Positions 34,777-44,304 of a stretch of 64,000 nt of DNA are shown here, one piece after another; within the stretch, counting starts at the first letter, position 1, and every line of letters starts with the position of its first letter. The notes beneath the pieces are model-generated. The model had not been told where the DNA came from, made no database searches, and saw nothing but the letters and a program-made list of their open reading frames with translations. Location of the stretch: assembly GCA_958295665.1 (NCBI GenBank), contig OY282558.1:60872789-60936788 (forward strand), in the 5' to 3' direction. The translations under genes were made by a program, and so were the position numbers. This DNA comes from Tipula vernalis. Taxonomy: Eukaryota > Arthropoda > Insecta > Diptera > Tipulidae.

Positions 34777-34997
34777 TGTAATACCCACTTTATTAGTAAT
34801 ACAATGGATATTATGTTTATTCTAATTTAATTAAACACGCGTTTTTATTCTTATTATTTTAATTTATTTCTCCACGACTCAACCTCACTCAATCACATCT
34901 GCCACACGAATCCCCTTCTTTCTCCTCTCTACCCTATCTCCTATCAATTTGGAATTCTCTTTCATACTCCCAATAAGCAGTATTTTGTGATACTACA
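34777..34997 (-). repeat. Gypsy B 3' LTR (221 bp)
   Basis: Differs from the copy at 39244-39464 at one base (CTATCTCCTATC versus CTATCTCCCATC). Begins TGTAATACCC and ends GATACTACA on the + strand. Confidence 0.9.
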
Positions 34998-35062
34998 TTT
35001 ACCTTTTTTTTTTTTTTAATTCAATTCAATTATGTAAATTCGTCTAGTACTTGTAGTATCCC

Positions 35063-35380
35063 CTAATCCATTATATAGCTTTTGAAATAGCCAGGACTTT
35101 TCCTTTCCCTAGCTGACCTTCTAATTTCGCTGGTTACTCCCGATAGACTTCCCGTCGTCTCACTCCCATCTGCTCGATGCTCTATTGGCTCTATGCGTCT
35201 TGTCGTGTCCGTTCCTGCATCTTTCTCCTCCACCACTGGCATATTATTTTGGTTCACTGATGCCTGTTCCTCTGCTGACTGTACTTCTTCATCTTTTTCT
35301 CCGACATTGAATTTCTTGACTTGATCGCTTCGTTTCGTTTGGACCTTACCACTGTCATCTCTAATCTTTACCATTGTCAT
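35063..35380 (-). pseudogene. Gypsy B integrase C-terminal tail
   Basis: A 105-residue acidic then basic tail with MVKIRDDSGKVQTKRSDQVKKF and a terminal IRRSARERKSPGYFKSYIMD. It is the downstream continuation of the integrase frame after a one-base shift near 35370. Elements A, C and E of this window end with a similar basic, Pro- and Tyr-containing motif. Confidence 0.7.
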
Positions 35381-36060
35381 TCCTGTCTATCACCTGGTAC
35401 TTTACGTCATCAAAATTTGGAGTTAACTTGTTCTTCATTTGCTCGTTTTGTTTTAACACTATGCCTCCAATTCCTATATTTGATTCTACTGCTCTCCGCT
35501 TTGTATCGGCATAAATTTTTCTTTTCAGCTTTGCTTCTCTATCGTTGTATCTGATATCCTCATCGAAGACTTCTGGTATTTCTCGAATATTTGGAATTTT
35601 CTCTTTGAAGTTCCTTCCAAACATTATTACTGCTGGTGAATATCCTGATGATGGATGTATTGAATTGTTATATAAATATAGCCAATCATTTAGTTCTTCT
35701 TTCCAGTCTGACTTTTCGATTTGTGCTATTTTCAGTCTTTTCAGTATCGATCTGTTCTGTCTTTCGACTAGCCCATTTGAAGAAGGTGAATATGGTATCG
35801 TGTGCTTGAAATTTATATTGAAAGTTTGACAAAACTCCTCCATCTCCTTACTTTTAAATTGTGGTCCGTTGTCTGTGATGATGATTTCCGGAATACCAAA
35901 CCGCGTAAAAATATTTTTGAAATTCTTGATAACTTTTTCGCTTGTTATCTTTCGCATAATTTCGACAAGCACATATTTGGAATATTCGTCAATTATTACT
36001 AATAAATTTTCGCCTGATGGTAAAGGTCCTAGAAAATCTGATCTAATTTGACTCCATGAC
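35361..36060 (-). pseudogene. Gypsy B integrase catalytic core
   Basis: The core has the first Asp in SDFLGPLPSGENLL, the second in IITDNGPQFKSKEM and the Glu in SSNGLVERQNRSIL, the DDE triad with normal spacing, followed by NSIHPSSGYSPAVIMFG, conserved in Gypsy integrases. Its ATG-initiated part starts at 35972, but the frame runs back to about 36055, where a one-base shift separates it from the zinc domain. Integrase joins the cDNA ends to target DNA. Confidence 0.85.
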
Positions 36061-36462
36061 CTACTCTGGTAATTGAAAAATGTATAAAGGTTCCGGCCTT
36101 ACATTCGCTGAGACAACTTGACATCCTTCGCAACACTTTACAAAATTTTCTGCATCCTTATCCATGCTGCACCACCATACTTTCACACGTAACCGACGTT
36201 TCATTAAACTTTCTCCTGGATGACCCTCATGAGCTAAGTGTAATATTCTATCTTGAAGTAGATGCGGGATTACTATCCTGTTATGTCTAAGGATTAACCC
36301 ATCAACTTCACTTAGTTCGTGCTCAAACCGAGCGTATTTCTTGACATCTCCTCCCCATTTCCCCGACTGTAACACTTGTTTCAAAAGTATTAGCTCTTCA
36401 TCCGCTTCCGTTGCTTGCTTTATTTGCTCCAGGCTAATTGCTTTCAATTTGTTTATTTGCAA
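36061..36462 (-). pseudogene. Gypsy B integrase zinc-binding domain
   Basis: A 133-residue frame with an HHCC zinc module: HLAHEGHPGE supplies the two His, and FVKCCEGCQVVS the Cys pair. It lies between the RNase H end (shift near 36510) and the core (shift near 36060), so as drawn it is cut off from both. Confidence 0.8.
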
Positions 36463-36502
36463 TATCTCCCTAATATATATTTCACCCTTCTCATCATGAG
36501 TT

Positions 36503-38155
36503 TTATTTTCCTGCTCTACTACCTAATCTTGATAATGGGTCGGCTATGTTTTGCTTCCCTGGTTTGAAAATTACCTTCATGTCGAAACTTTGTAATCTTA
36601 ACACCCATCGTTCTATTCTGGCACATGGTTTTGAAGTAGGCTTAAACAAGGTCTCCAAAGATTTGTGGTCTGTGATAAGATCAAATCTTTTTCCAGTGAC
36701 GTACATCCTGAATCTTTCGACACCCCATACTATTCCTAACGCTTCCTTTTCTGTTTCCGTTAAACTTTTTGATGCGAACGCAATTATTCTGTGTTTCTTG
36801 TTGTTCTCTTGTACTAACACCGCGCCAAGTGCTACTGGACTAGCATCTGTTATTATTATGCATTTATCCTCTACATCAAAATACCCCAATTGAGCTTCAT
36901 TTGCTACCAAGTTTTTCAAATTTTGAAAAGCTTCCTCTTGTTCCCGAGCCCACCGAAATGTTTCATTGTTTCTTATCAGTACTTTTAGTGGCTCCGTAAT
37001 CGTTGCTAAATTTGGTATAAATCGCCCTACAAAATTTACAAGTCCCAAGAAGCTACGTACCTCTTCTTTGCTGACTGGCGCTCTAAATGATTGCACATCC
37101 TTTACTCTGCTTTCTGTTGGTTTTATGCCATCTTTTGTAATCAAATGTCCCATAAATACTATTTCTGCTTTTCTAAATGTGCATTTCTTCTCGTTCAATA
37201 TTAAACCGTTGTCTTTCAAAAGTTTCAAAACATCGTTTAGTCTTTTATCATGCTGTTGTAGGTCTTTACCACATATTATTATGTCATCTATATACACATG
37301 TACTCCCTTTTTCCCCATAAGTAAATTATCCATTAATTTTTGAAATATTTCACTGGCACAGTTCAGTCCGAACATAAGTCTTTTAAAACGGTATAGCCCT
37401 TCGTGTGTTATAAAAGTTGTAATCTCTCTCGAAGACGGCGCTAAGACTACTTGATGAAATGCGTTTTTGATATCCAACTTGGAAAATATCGCACTCTTGG
37501 ACAAATCAGGTAGAACGCAATCGAATGTTGGTAATGGATGAATTTCTCGTTCAATAGCTTGATTCGCTCGTCTCATGTCCACACATAACCTCACATCTCT
37601 TCCTTGATCCTTCGGAACAATTACTAGTGGCGAAATCCACTTGGATGACCCTTTAGCTTTTTCTATTATATCCTCTGCCAACAGTTCCCTCAATTTTTCA
37701 GACACCTTTTCTTTTAACGGTAATGGCACCCGTCTATACTGTTGAATGACTGGGTTAACGCCGCTATTAATCTGGAGTTGAACTTCCACACCCTTCAACT
37801 TTCCTGTGCTACCCGTTTCCTTGCTCTTTATCGACTCTGCAATTTTAATTGAATTTATGTTGAACTGCATTATCTTTAATTTTACGGCTGTATCACACCC
37901 CAGTAACGATACTCCGTCACCTTCGACTATGTACACTTCACAGATTACTTCCACATCAGCATACTGCATCGTCGTTTTTATGACCTTTATGACTTCAATC
38001 TGCGACCCGCTGTAACTACTTAAATATTTTTCATGTCCTTGGACTTCATTTAATACTTTTATATTTCGTTTCTCAGCTTTTTTCCACGTTGCATAGCTGA
38101 TAAGATTCACCGCTGCTCCACTATCGATTGTCATTTTGATCTTCAATCCGCCCAT
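36503..38155 (-). CDS. Gypsy B protease, reverse transcriptase and RNase H
   Basis: A 550-residue frame. Aspartic protease at the start (MTIDSGAAVNLIS, with DSG as the catalytic triad). RT follows, with PLVIVPKDQGRDVRLCVDMR, SKLDIKNAFHQVVL, FKRLMFGLNCASEIFQ and the catalytic VYIDDIIICG. RNase H has ITDASPVALGAVLV, EKEALGIVWGVERFR and TDHKSLETLF. The ATG overlaps the gag stop as TAATG, in a different frame. The RT/RH active sites look intact. The frame ends after LGSRAGK at a shift next to a four-A run, before the integrase. Confidence 0.9.
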   Translation of the reverse strand: MGGLKIKMTIDSGAAVNLISYATWKKAEKRNIKVLNEVQGHEKYLSSYSGSQIEVIKVIKTTMQYADVEVICEVYIVEGDGVSLLGCDTAVKLKIMQFNINSIKIAESIKSKETGSTGKLKGVEVQLQINSGVNPVIQQYRRVPLPLKEKVSEKLRELLAEDIIEKAKGSSKWISPLVIVPKDQGRDVRLCVDMRRANQAIEREIHPLPTFDCVLPDLSKSAIFSKLDIKNAFHQVVLAPSSREITTFITHEGLYRFKRLMFGLNCASEIFQKLMDNLLMGKKGVHVYIDDIIICGKDLQQHDKRLNDVLKLLKDNGLILNEKKCTFRKAEIVFMGHLITKDGIKPTESRVKDVQSFRAPVSKEEVRSFLGLVNFVGRFIPNLATITEPLKVLIRNNETFRWAREQEEAFQNLKNLVANEAQLGYFDVEDKCIIITDASPVALGAVLVQENNKKHRIIAFASKSLTETEKEALGIVWGVERFRMYVTGKRFDLITDHKSLETLFKPTSKPCARIERWVLRLQSFDMKVIFKPGKQNIADPLSRLGSRAGK

Positions 38156-39057
38156 TAGACATATGGCATTGTTAAGACATCGCTCTTTTCACTACCACTA
38201 CTTTCTGGTTGATCTCGTTCAATAAACTTGACTCTCTCATTTGTTGTCTTGCGACACACCAACGCAAAATGTCCAAATTTTTGACACTTGGCACATTTCT
38301 TATTTCGTGCTGGGCATCTAAAATCTCGTGCATAATGACCATGACGTCCACAATTGAAACAACTATTTGTCCCTTTATTGTCACTGTATCTGTTTTCTGC
38401 ATTTTCTTTAGACCTGGAATGATCTCGGTTTCGGTTGTTGCTGCTGAATGACACACTGCTTCGTTCTTGACTTCTTGAATTTTTAAAATTGTTTCCGCCG
38501 TTGTATGTCTGCCTTCTGTTTATATCTACTTTATTTATCACCTCATCTGTTTCTTCTGTGTTGCCTATTTCCATTGCCTGCACCATCTTTATCAACTCGT
38601 TTAAATTTACAGCACCTTTCTCAATCACTTTCCTCTCCAAATTCTTATGTCTACTGCCAATCAAAATTTGTTCTCTAATTCGCTCATCGTTATCTTTAAA
38701 TTCACACTTGGCTGCTTGCATCTTTAATCGCAATACAAAATCATTGATGTTTTCTTTATTTTGCTTCAAACATCTAAACTTATTTTTCTCTACATCCGAG
38801 CTGGACTTTGGATTGAAGTGATTATCCAGTATCTTGATCGCTTCTTCATACGTTTTGTTTTCTTCTTCTCCGGCTAACGTATAATAAATGTCTTGTAGAT
38901 CCATACCGCCAAAATGTAACAAATAATTTTTTTTGTCTTTGTCTTCAATTATTTTCTTCGTGTTGAAATAAATATTTAACGCACGTTTCCATTTCTCCCA
39001 ATTCACTGATACGTTTCCGTTCATAACATCTAAAACCGCCATGTTGTCGACATTCAT
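38155..39057 (-). CDS. Gypsy B gag
   Basis: A 300-residue gag, open throughout. Residues 1-200 form the capsid-like part (NWEKWKRALNIYFNTK, then ENINDFVLRLKMQAAKCEF). It is followed by an Arg/Ser/Asn-rich linker and two zinc knuckles, CFNCGRHGHYARDFRC and CAKCQKFGHFALVC. It begins shortly after the primer-binding site and ends with a stop that overlaps the pol ATG by one base (TAATG). It packages the element RNA. Confidence 0.9.
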   Translation of the reverse strand: MNVDNMAVLDVMNGNVSVNWEKWKRALNIYFNTKKIIEDKDKKNYLLHFGGMDLQDIYYTLAGEEENKTYEEAIKILDNHFNPKSSSDVEKNKFRCLKQNKENINDFVLRLKMQAAKCEFKDNDERIREQILIGSRHKNLERKVIEKGAVNLNELIKMVQAMEIGNTEETDEVINKVDINRRQTYNGGNNFKNSRSQERSSVSFSSNNRNRDHSRSKENAENRYSDNKGTNSCFNCGRHGHYARDFRCPARNKKCAKCQKFGHFALVCRKTTNERVKFIERDQPESSGSEKSDVLTMPYV

Positions 39058-39228
39058 CTTGAATAATTATTTATTGCCCCTTCTTTGAACCATCTACCGA
39101 TCCGAAAAATGATGTAATCACTTCCTTCTTTTTTTTTTGTTTTTTTTTTTTTTTTTTTGTATATTCACAGACTAATATGCGCCTCCACGTGAATTCCAAA
39201 TTCTAACCTTATTTTTTTTTTTTTTTTA

Positions 39229-39243
39229 ATCCTCGTCGCCATA
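39229..39243 (-). other. Gypsy B primer-binding site, tRNA-Ser
   Basis: On the minus strand, TA then TGGCGACGAGGAT directly follows the 5' LTR. The complement ATCCTCGTCGCCA is the 3' end (with CCA) of an insect-type serine tRNA whose acceptor stem begins GACGAGG. Gypsy elements such as 17.6 and 297 also use serine tRNA primers. Confidence 0.7.
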
Positions 39244-39464
39244 TGTAATACCCACTTTATTAGTAATACAATGGATATTATGTTTATTCTAATTTAATTA
39301 AACACGCGTTTTTATTCTTATTATTTTAATTTATTTCTCCACGACTCAACCTCACTCAATCACATCTGCCACACGAATCCCCTTCTTTCTCCTCTCTACC
39401 CTATCTCCCATCAATTTGGAATTCTCTTTCATACTCCCAATAAGCAGTATTTTGTGATACTACA
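39244..39464 (-). repeat. Gypsy B 5' LTR (221 bp)
   Basis: Matches the left LTR except for one base. Followed by the GTAAG duplication at 39465-39469. Confidence 0.9.
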
Positions 39465-40204
39465 GTAAGTAAAACGTTTTTACTCGGCTCTTTATAAAAT
39501 TTAATTTGTAAAATTCTAAATTTCTTCAACGCAAAAGTTCGGTTGGCAAAATCCTAAATTCGGTTTATTTAAATACATATTTTAAGTTTCAAAATAGTTC
39601 TACGGTCAATGGAATCGTGGGGTCAAAAATCGGCCGACAGGACACTCATTTAATTTTTCGTGGAATAGATTAGAGAACTGACCTCTTTCCACTCCTACAA
39701 ATTGATAACGGAAGCAGCTAGGAATGGCATTCAGCTACTTTAATTTATATTTTAGGCAATGTATTATCCATTACATTTTGTGTCCGCAATAGACAAATAA
39801 CAATTAGAATGCTTTTATTATTTGTTTATTAGTAGATCATGTGCTCTATCGGACAAAAAAAAAGCTTTGTAACCAGATCTGAAAAAAAAGAATCACAGTT
39901 ACCTTTGGCCATTCACTGAAATATTATATGAATCTTTACTTTCGGGCCGTAGGTATCGCATTTCCAAATTTTCCAATCGTTAAATTCGTTTTTTTCGAGT
40001 TGCTTGAAGGGTACCTTCTATAAAACATGAAATTTTGACGCAAATATACCTTACATTGATAAATTTATTTTTATTTTCTTAGTGGAATTCGAATTTTCAA
40101 ATACAGCGCTTAGGCGTTTTATTTGAATTTTTTTCCTTCATTTTCAAAATGTCCGTATTTTCAGCTACTCCCGAATAAAGCGCCTAGGCGTTTTTTTACG
40201 GTGG

Positions 40205-41052
40205 AGCCCGAATCTTTTTAACGCTTTAAAGAGGACGATTTAACATAACCAAATATTTGGTTGGATTTGTTAAAAATGTAGTTTGTCGTTTCAATATGAC
40301 TTTCTCTGAATAGGTTTTACAAAATTACTGGACCAGTCAAATATCTCGAAGGAATTGAGTGTTTCAACTGTAAGGCTTAAAAAATTTAATAGATGATGGT
40401 ATCTATTTGACCTTGGGATTAGTGGTTCTTAATTGCTTGCTTGTTTCGACAATTTGAGGTGACTGCCAGGATTCAAAAGACTAAGCAAGTCCTAAGTTAG
40501 AACATAACTTTTGTCGTCATTGTTTTTTGAAGGTGGGTGGTTGGAGCACCAGTCAATTCCTAAGAAGAGTTTTATTTACGCAACGTTTTGAGGGAAACAT
40601 TGCTGTAATTCGAGGGCAAACAGTATTACCTTAAAACTACATGTTAAGGTCATATCAAGGTTAAGTAGTACATTTTTTTAATACAAACCTGTATTTTTTA
40701 ATGGCATCTTATGTTACGTAAAAAATAAATAAATTTTATCTGCCATTACTCGAATTAGCATATTTTGATATTCTTTAAGAAAAAAGCCTAAAATGAACAA
40801 AATTTTTAAATTTTTTAACAGTGATTTTAAAATTTGCCAGAATTTAGAAATTAAAAATTTGAGAATTTCTTAACTTGCAACTCTTTAATTTCCTAGAAAT
40901 TGGCGACATTTTTGGCTTCTCGACATTTTTGACGCCTTTTCTCCAATTGTATATTTTTCTGGCCAACGCGATGTGGTGTACCCTAAGGCCCTCAAACGGT
41001 CGAGCAAGTCCTATGATCTGTTATATTTATATGTTTTCCATATTAATATTAT
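40205..41052. other. Non-coding, no gene recognised
   Basis: AT-rich sequence between the TIR element and the foldback hairpin. The only frame (40875-41099) is short, overlaps the hairpin arm and has no recognised motif. Confidence 0.45.
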
Positions 41053-41734
41053 TTAAATCAATAAGATTGTTTCGGCTTTTTATAGACAAAATATATTAAA
41101 AATAATGGCATTCACAACAATTTCGACTTGTTAATCAGAAAAATGAAGAGGCCAATCATTTATAAATATATCTACCAGAAAAAGTAGAAATATCAAAATC
41201 CCACCCGTACTTTAATCCGTGGTCAATACAAAGTGTATCGACTCCAAAAATGAAAACTTTCCTTGAGCTTTCTCTGTGGTAGTTTGGTTTCGTACTGATA
41301 AGTTCGGTCTACTCATCAGGTAGCTACGACCAAACTACAAAAATAAATTCTAACTTCATACATTAAGTATGAGGCAAGAACGTATTGATTTAGCGAATTA
41401 TAAAATTCACCAAATCAAAATATTTATTTTTGTAGTTTGGCCGTAGCTACCTGATGAGTAGACCGAACTTTTTGTTTGTACGAACTTATCAGTACGAAAC
41501 CAAACTACCACAGAGAAAGCTCAAGGAAAGTTTTCATTTTTGGAGTCGATACACTTTGTATTGACCACGGGTTAAAGTACGGGTGGGATTTTGATATTTC
41601 TACTTTTTCTGGTAGATATATTTATAAATGATTGGCCTCTTCATTTTTCTGATTAACAAGTCGAAATTGTTGTGAATGCCATTATTTTTAATATATTTTG
41701 TCTATAAAAAGCCGAAACAATCTTATTGATTTAA
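41053..41734. mobile_element. Long foldback (inverted-repeat) element with TTAA ends
   Basis: Left arm 41053-41348 (296 bases) and right arm 41422-41734 (313 bases) are reverse complements with only a few mismatches. The size difference is a 17-base insertion in the right arm (near TTTTGTTTGTACGAACT). The spacer is about 73 bases. Identity stops at TTAA on both sides (41053-41056 and 41731-41734), as expected for a TTAA-target MITE or foldback element with TIR ATCAATAAGATTGTTTCGGC. It codes for nothing evident. A transcript through it would form a nearly perfect ~290-bp hairpin. Confidence 0.85.
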
Positions 41735-41739
41735 TTAAT

Positions 41740-42320
41740 ACAGACAAACTTTCTCTTTCTATAAATATTATTATAATAACTCAATTGATGTGCATATTTC
41801 TTATAAATTCTTTATTTAATTCAATACAATTTATTTAATATATTTTATGTATCTTATGTCACTTATACGTCCATCCATCTTGAATGCTCTTTTTTCTCTC
41901 CCTCTCAACCATCTTATCTATAAATTCAGTGTTCCCATATACATAATAACTATTCATATTTATTAGGGTTGCCACATTTACAATTTATTTTCTTTGTATA
42001 CTATGGGTCTGTATTTTTATTCACCCGGTGCAGTGCAGTTCATTCTTTTTCCTTGTCTGCTTTGATTGTTTTCTCTTAAAGAAACAAGGAAAAATTGTAC
42101 ACTGCACTGCTCGGTGTGAATATAAAAATAGGCCCTTTTACACATATTTAACATCTCCTTTTTTTTTTTTTCTTTTTTTTTTTTTTAAATTTTTAATTAA
42201 ACTCAATATTTAATTAGCATATTTGTGTATGCATAATCATAATCATTAGAGTTGTCATATTTATATCCAATTCAAATTATTTGTATTCCTATGTATGTAT
42301 AATGATCTATATATGTGACA
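41740..42320 (-). repeat. Probable 3' LTR region of Gypsy E (boundaries uncertain)
   Basis: On the minus strand AGAGGAGA, a polypurine tract, is followed at 42320 by TGTCACATATATAG, the expected LTR start. No second copy is available to set its end, because the element lacks its 5' half. A second AAGGAGATGTTAAATATG at about 42151 suggests an internal duplication. A short hairpin element sits inside (42005-42135). Confidence 0.45.
42005..42135. repeat. Imperfect 52-bp hairpin (MITE- or pre-miRNA-like)
   Basis: Left arm GGGTCTGTATTTTTATTCACCCGGTGCAGTGCAG... and right arm, inverted, GGGCCTATTTTTATATTCACACCGAGCAGTGCAGT... pair over about 52 bases with small mismatches around a ~25-base loop. This could be a small MITE or a hairpin-RNA source. 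Confidence 0.6.
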
Positions 42321-42397
42321 TCTCCTCTATTTTAATTTTTTTTTTTTTTTTTTTTTGTTTTTTTTACATTTGAATTTATATACATATATAATTTGTT

Positions 42398-42607
42398 TTA
42401 ATAAGTGTAATAATCTTTCAAGTATAATGGTTTTCCTACATTCCTTTTAGGTCTGGTCGTTATATTTTGCCTTAACTGCCCCTCAAAACCTTCTCTATTT
42501 CCATTTAAATCTATTTCATTACACTCTACATTCGTTGATTCATACTCTCTTGTTCTATTTCTATCCATACTGATAGTTGTTGTTTCCTTCTTGCATCCTT
42601 CTTGCAT
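42398..42607 (-). pseudogene. Gypsy E polyprotein C-terminal tail
   Basis: A 69-residue frame ending TTRPKRNVGKPLYLKDYYTY, the basic Pro/Tyr tail shared with elements A, B and C. It is separated from the integrase by a short gap with a frameshift. Confidence 0.6.
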
Positions 42608-42624
42608 TTTATTCGATTCTTTAT

Positions 42625-43503
42625 CTAAATTGTCATAAACGTTGTTGGGGCTTGGGGACTGTTATAAACGATCCTCTTATTACTATCTCCTCTTAAGTGA
42701 CTCCTATTTCTATCTAAAATGGTTCCGTTTTCTTTCATAATTTTGTATTGTCTTGGACTAGTATCCTTCTCTGTTACTATCACTGGCTCCCATTCTTTAT
42801 TTCTAGTCTGAACTCTAATTCTATCTCCTCTTTCAAATTCTTCTAAATTTCTAGCACAATTATCATAGTATTTATTATTTTTTTCTTGTCTTTTAATTAA
42901 TTTATCATAAATCTCTGAATTATCATTTTTCGTTACATATGATAATATTCCTCTAAGTTCTCTTCCGTACATTATTTTATTTGGTGATTCAATTTCACTT
43001 GATATTGGCGTATTTCTATATTCTAATAACGCTAGGTAAGGATCTTTATTATCATGGCTCGCTTTCTTTAACAAACGTTTCAAAGTTTGTATATATCTTT
43101 CTGCCATCCCATTACTTTTTGGATAATGCGGACTTGATTTAATATGTGTAAAATTATAGGTTGCTGCAAAGTCTCTAAATTGACTACAATTATACTGAGG
43201 ACCACCATCGCTTCTCACCACATATGGTATACCTTGCCTTACAAATATTGATTTTAAAATATTAATTGTAGCTTCACTTGACATGTTGGGTAGCATAGCC
43301 ATTTCTACATATTTTGAACAGTAATCTATTACCATTATATAATTATTATTCTCGAAGGAAAATATGTCCATACCCACCATTTGCCACGGTTTTTCTACTA
43401 TGTCATCTATTTCTTTATTCATGTTTGGCCAAAAAATACTTTCTCTTGCTCTTAGCTTAGTTTTTTCTTTACCCATGTGATTGTAATGTAACCTGTTTAT
43501 CAT
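42625..43503 (-). pseudogene. Gypsy E integrase, zinc Cys pair deleted
   Basis: A 292-residue frame with HYNHMGKEKTKLRAR (zinc His pair), core Asp in VGMDIFSFE, Asp in RSDGGPQYNC and Glu in SNGMAERYIQTL. The stretch that should carry the CxxC pair is absent: KEIDDIV runs straight into EKPWQMVGMDI, an in-frame loss of roughly 25 residues. So the zinc domain cannot fold normally although the DDE triad is present. Closely similar integrases are in A and C. Confidence 0.8.
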
Positions 43504-43581
43504 TTGCTTTCTAAATTTTGTTGGTACTACTATTCTATTATTTTTCCAAATTAGTCCATCATTCTCGAATAGAGTTTCTCT

Positions 43582-43830
43582 TTAAGTGATATATTGTTTA
43601 ACATTATCCGGTTGGTAAATTGGAATTAAAGGTTTATGATCACTTTCGACTACTAACTTTTTCCCTGCTATGTATTGGTGAAATATCTCACATCCATATA
43701 CAATTGCATTCATTTCTTTTTCTATCTGTGCCCAATTAACCTGTGTTTGAGTAAACGCCTTTGACCCGTATGCAACCGGTTTGTTATCTTGCATTATGAC
43801 TGCACCTACTCCCGTACCACTAGCATCCAC
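43582..43830 (-). pseudogene. Gypsy E RNase H fragment
   Basis: An 82-residue frame with MDASGTGVGAVIMQ, AYGSKAFTQTQVNWAQIEKE and ESDHKPL, matching Gypsy RNase H. It ends at a stop before the integrase zinc region. Confidence 0.75.
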
Positions 43831-43962
43831 ACTTAAAACACAGTCTTTGTTTGGGTCATAAAAAGCTAGTACTGGATCTTTTGTTATTATTTGTTTTAAT
43901 TCCTCAAATACTTTGTCATGTATCTCTTCCCACTTGAAGATTGTGTTTTTTCTTATTAATTG

Positions 43963-44304
43963 TCACATTGGTTCAGTTAAATTCGACACATTTTTTATAA
44001 ATTTAGCTAGATAAGTAATCGTTCCTAAGAATCTTTCTACTGCCTTTTTGTCTTTTGGCTTGTTCATCTTCTCTATTGCTTTTATCTTATCTTTATCTAT
44101 CCTTATCCCATTCTCCTCAAAAACATGCCCCAGAAATGTAATTGTTTTTTCTGCTATTTTACATTTTCCTAAATTAAATCTTATATTGTTTTCTTTTGCT
44201 CTCTTCATAACCATTCTTAATATTTCCTCATGTTTCTCCATTGTCTGTGACCGTATAATTATTTCATCTATATATATATTTCCATATTTTTTATTCCTAA
44301 AAAT
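43963..44304 (-). pseudogene. Gypsy E RT, downstream half
   Basis: The RT palm continues after the LINE insertion, with the catalytic box as YIDE rather than YIDD, then TFLGHVFEENGIRIDKDKI and the thumb/connection region. A stop ends it before RNase H. Upstream of 44304 the minus-strand frame runs into the inserted LINE, so the apparent 246-residue frame here is partly a shadow of it. Confidence 0.7.

Larger units (their letters stand above)
34777..39464 (-). mobile_element. Young Ty3/Gypsy retrotransposon B
   Basis: A 4.69-kb element bounded by 221-base LTRs (34777-34997, 39244-39464) that differ at one base, with TG...CA ends and a GTAAG duplication. The order on the minus strand is gag, protease-RT-RNase H, integrase. 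Two bases inside the 5' LTR is TGGCGACGAGGAT, which matches the complement of the 3' end of insect tRNA-Ser (acceptor stem GACGAGG type). A purine-rich AAAAAAAGGTAAA precedes the 3' LTR. It is nested in the TIR element. Despite the young LTRs, pol carries single-base frameshifts near 36510, 36060 and 35370. Confidence 0.9.
33653..40204. mobile_element. TIR element (about 1.86 kb without the nested Gypsy B)
   Basis: Left end CCACCGTAAAAAACGCCTAGGCGCTTTA (33653) and right end, as inverse complement, CCACCGTAAAAAAACGCCTAGGCGCTTTA (to 40204) match over about 29 bases with one A-run length difference. Both sub-ends carry extra GGCGTTTTATT-CGAA-like copies. No clear target duplication or transposase was found, so it is non-autonomous or an old relic. 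Gypsy B is inserted inside it. The assignment to a superfamily is open. Confidence 0.6.
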
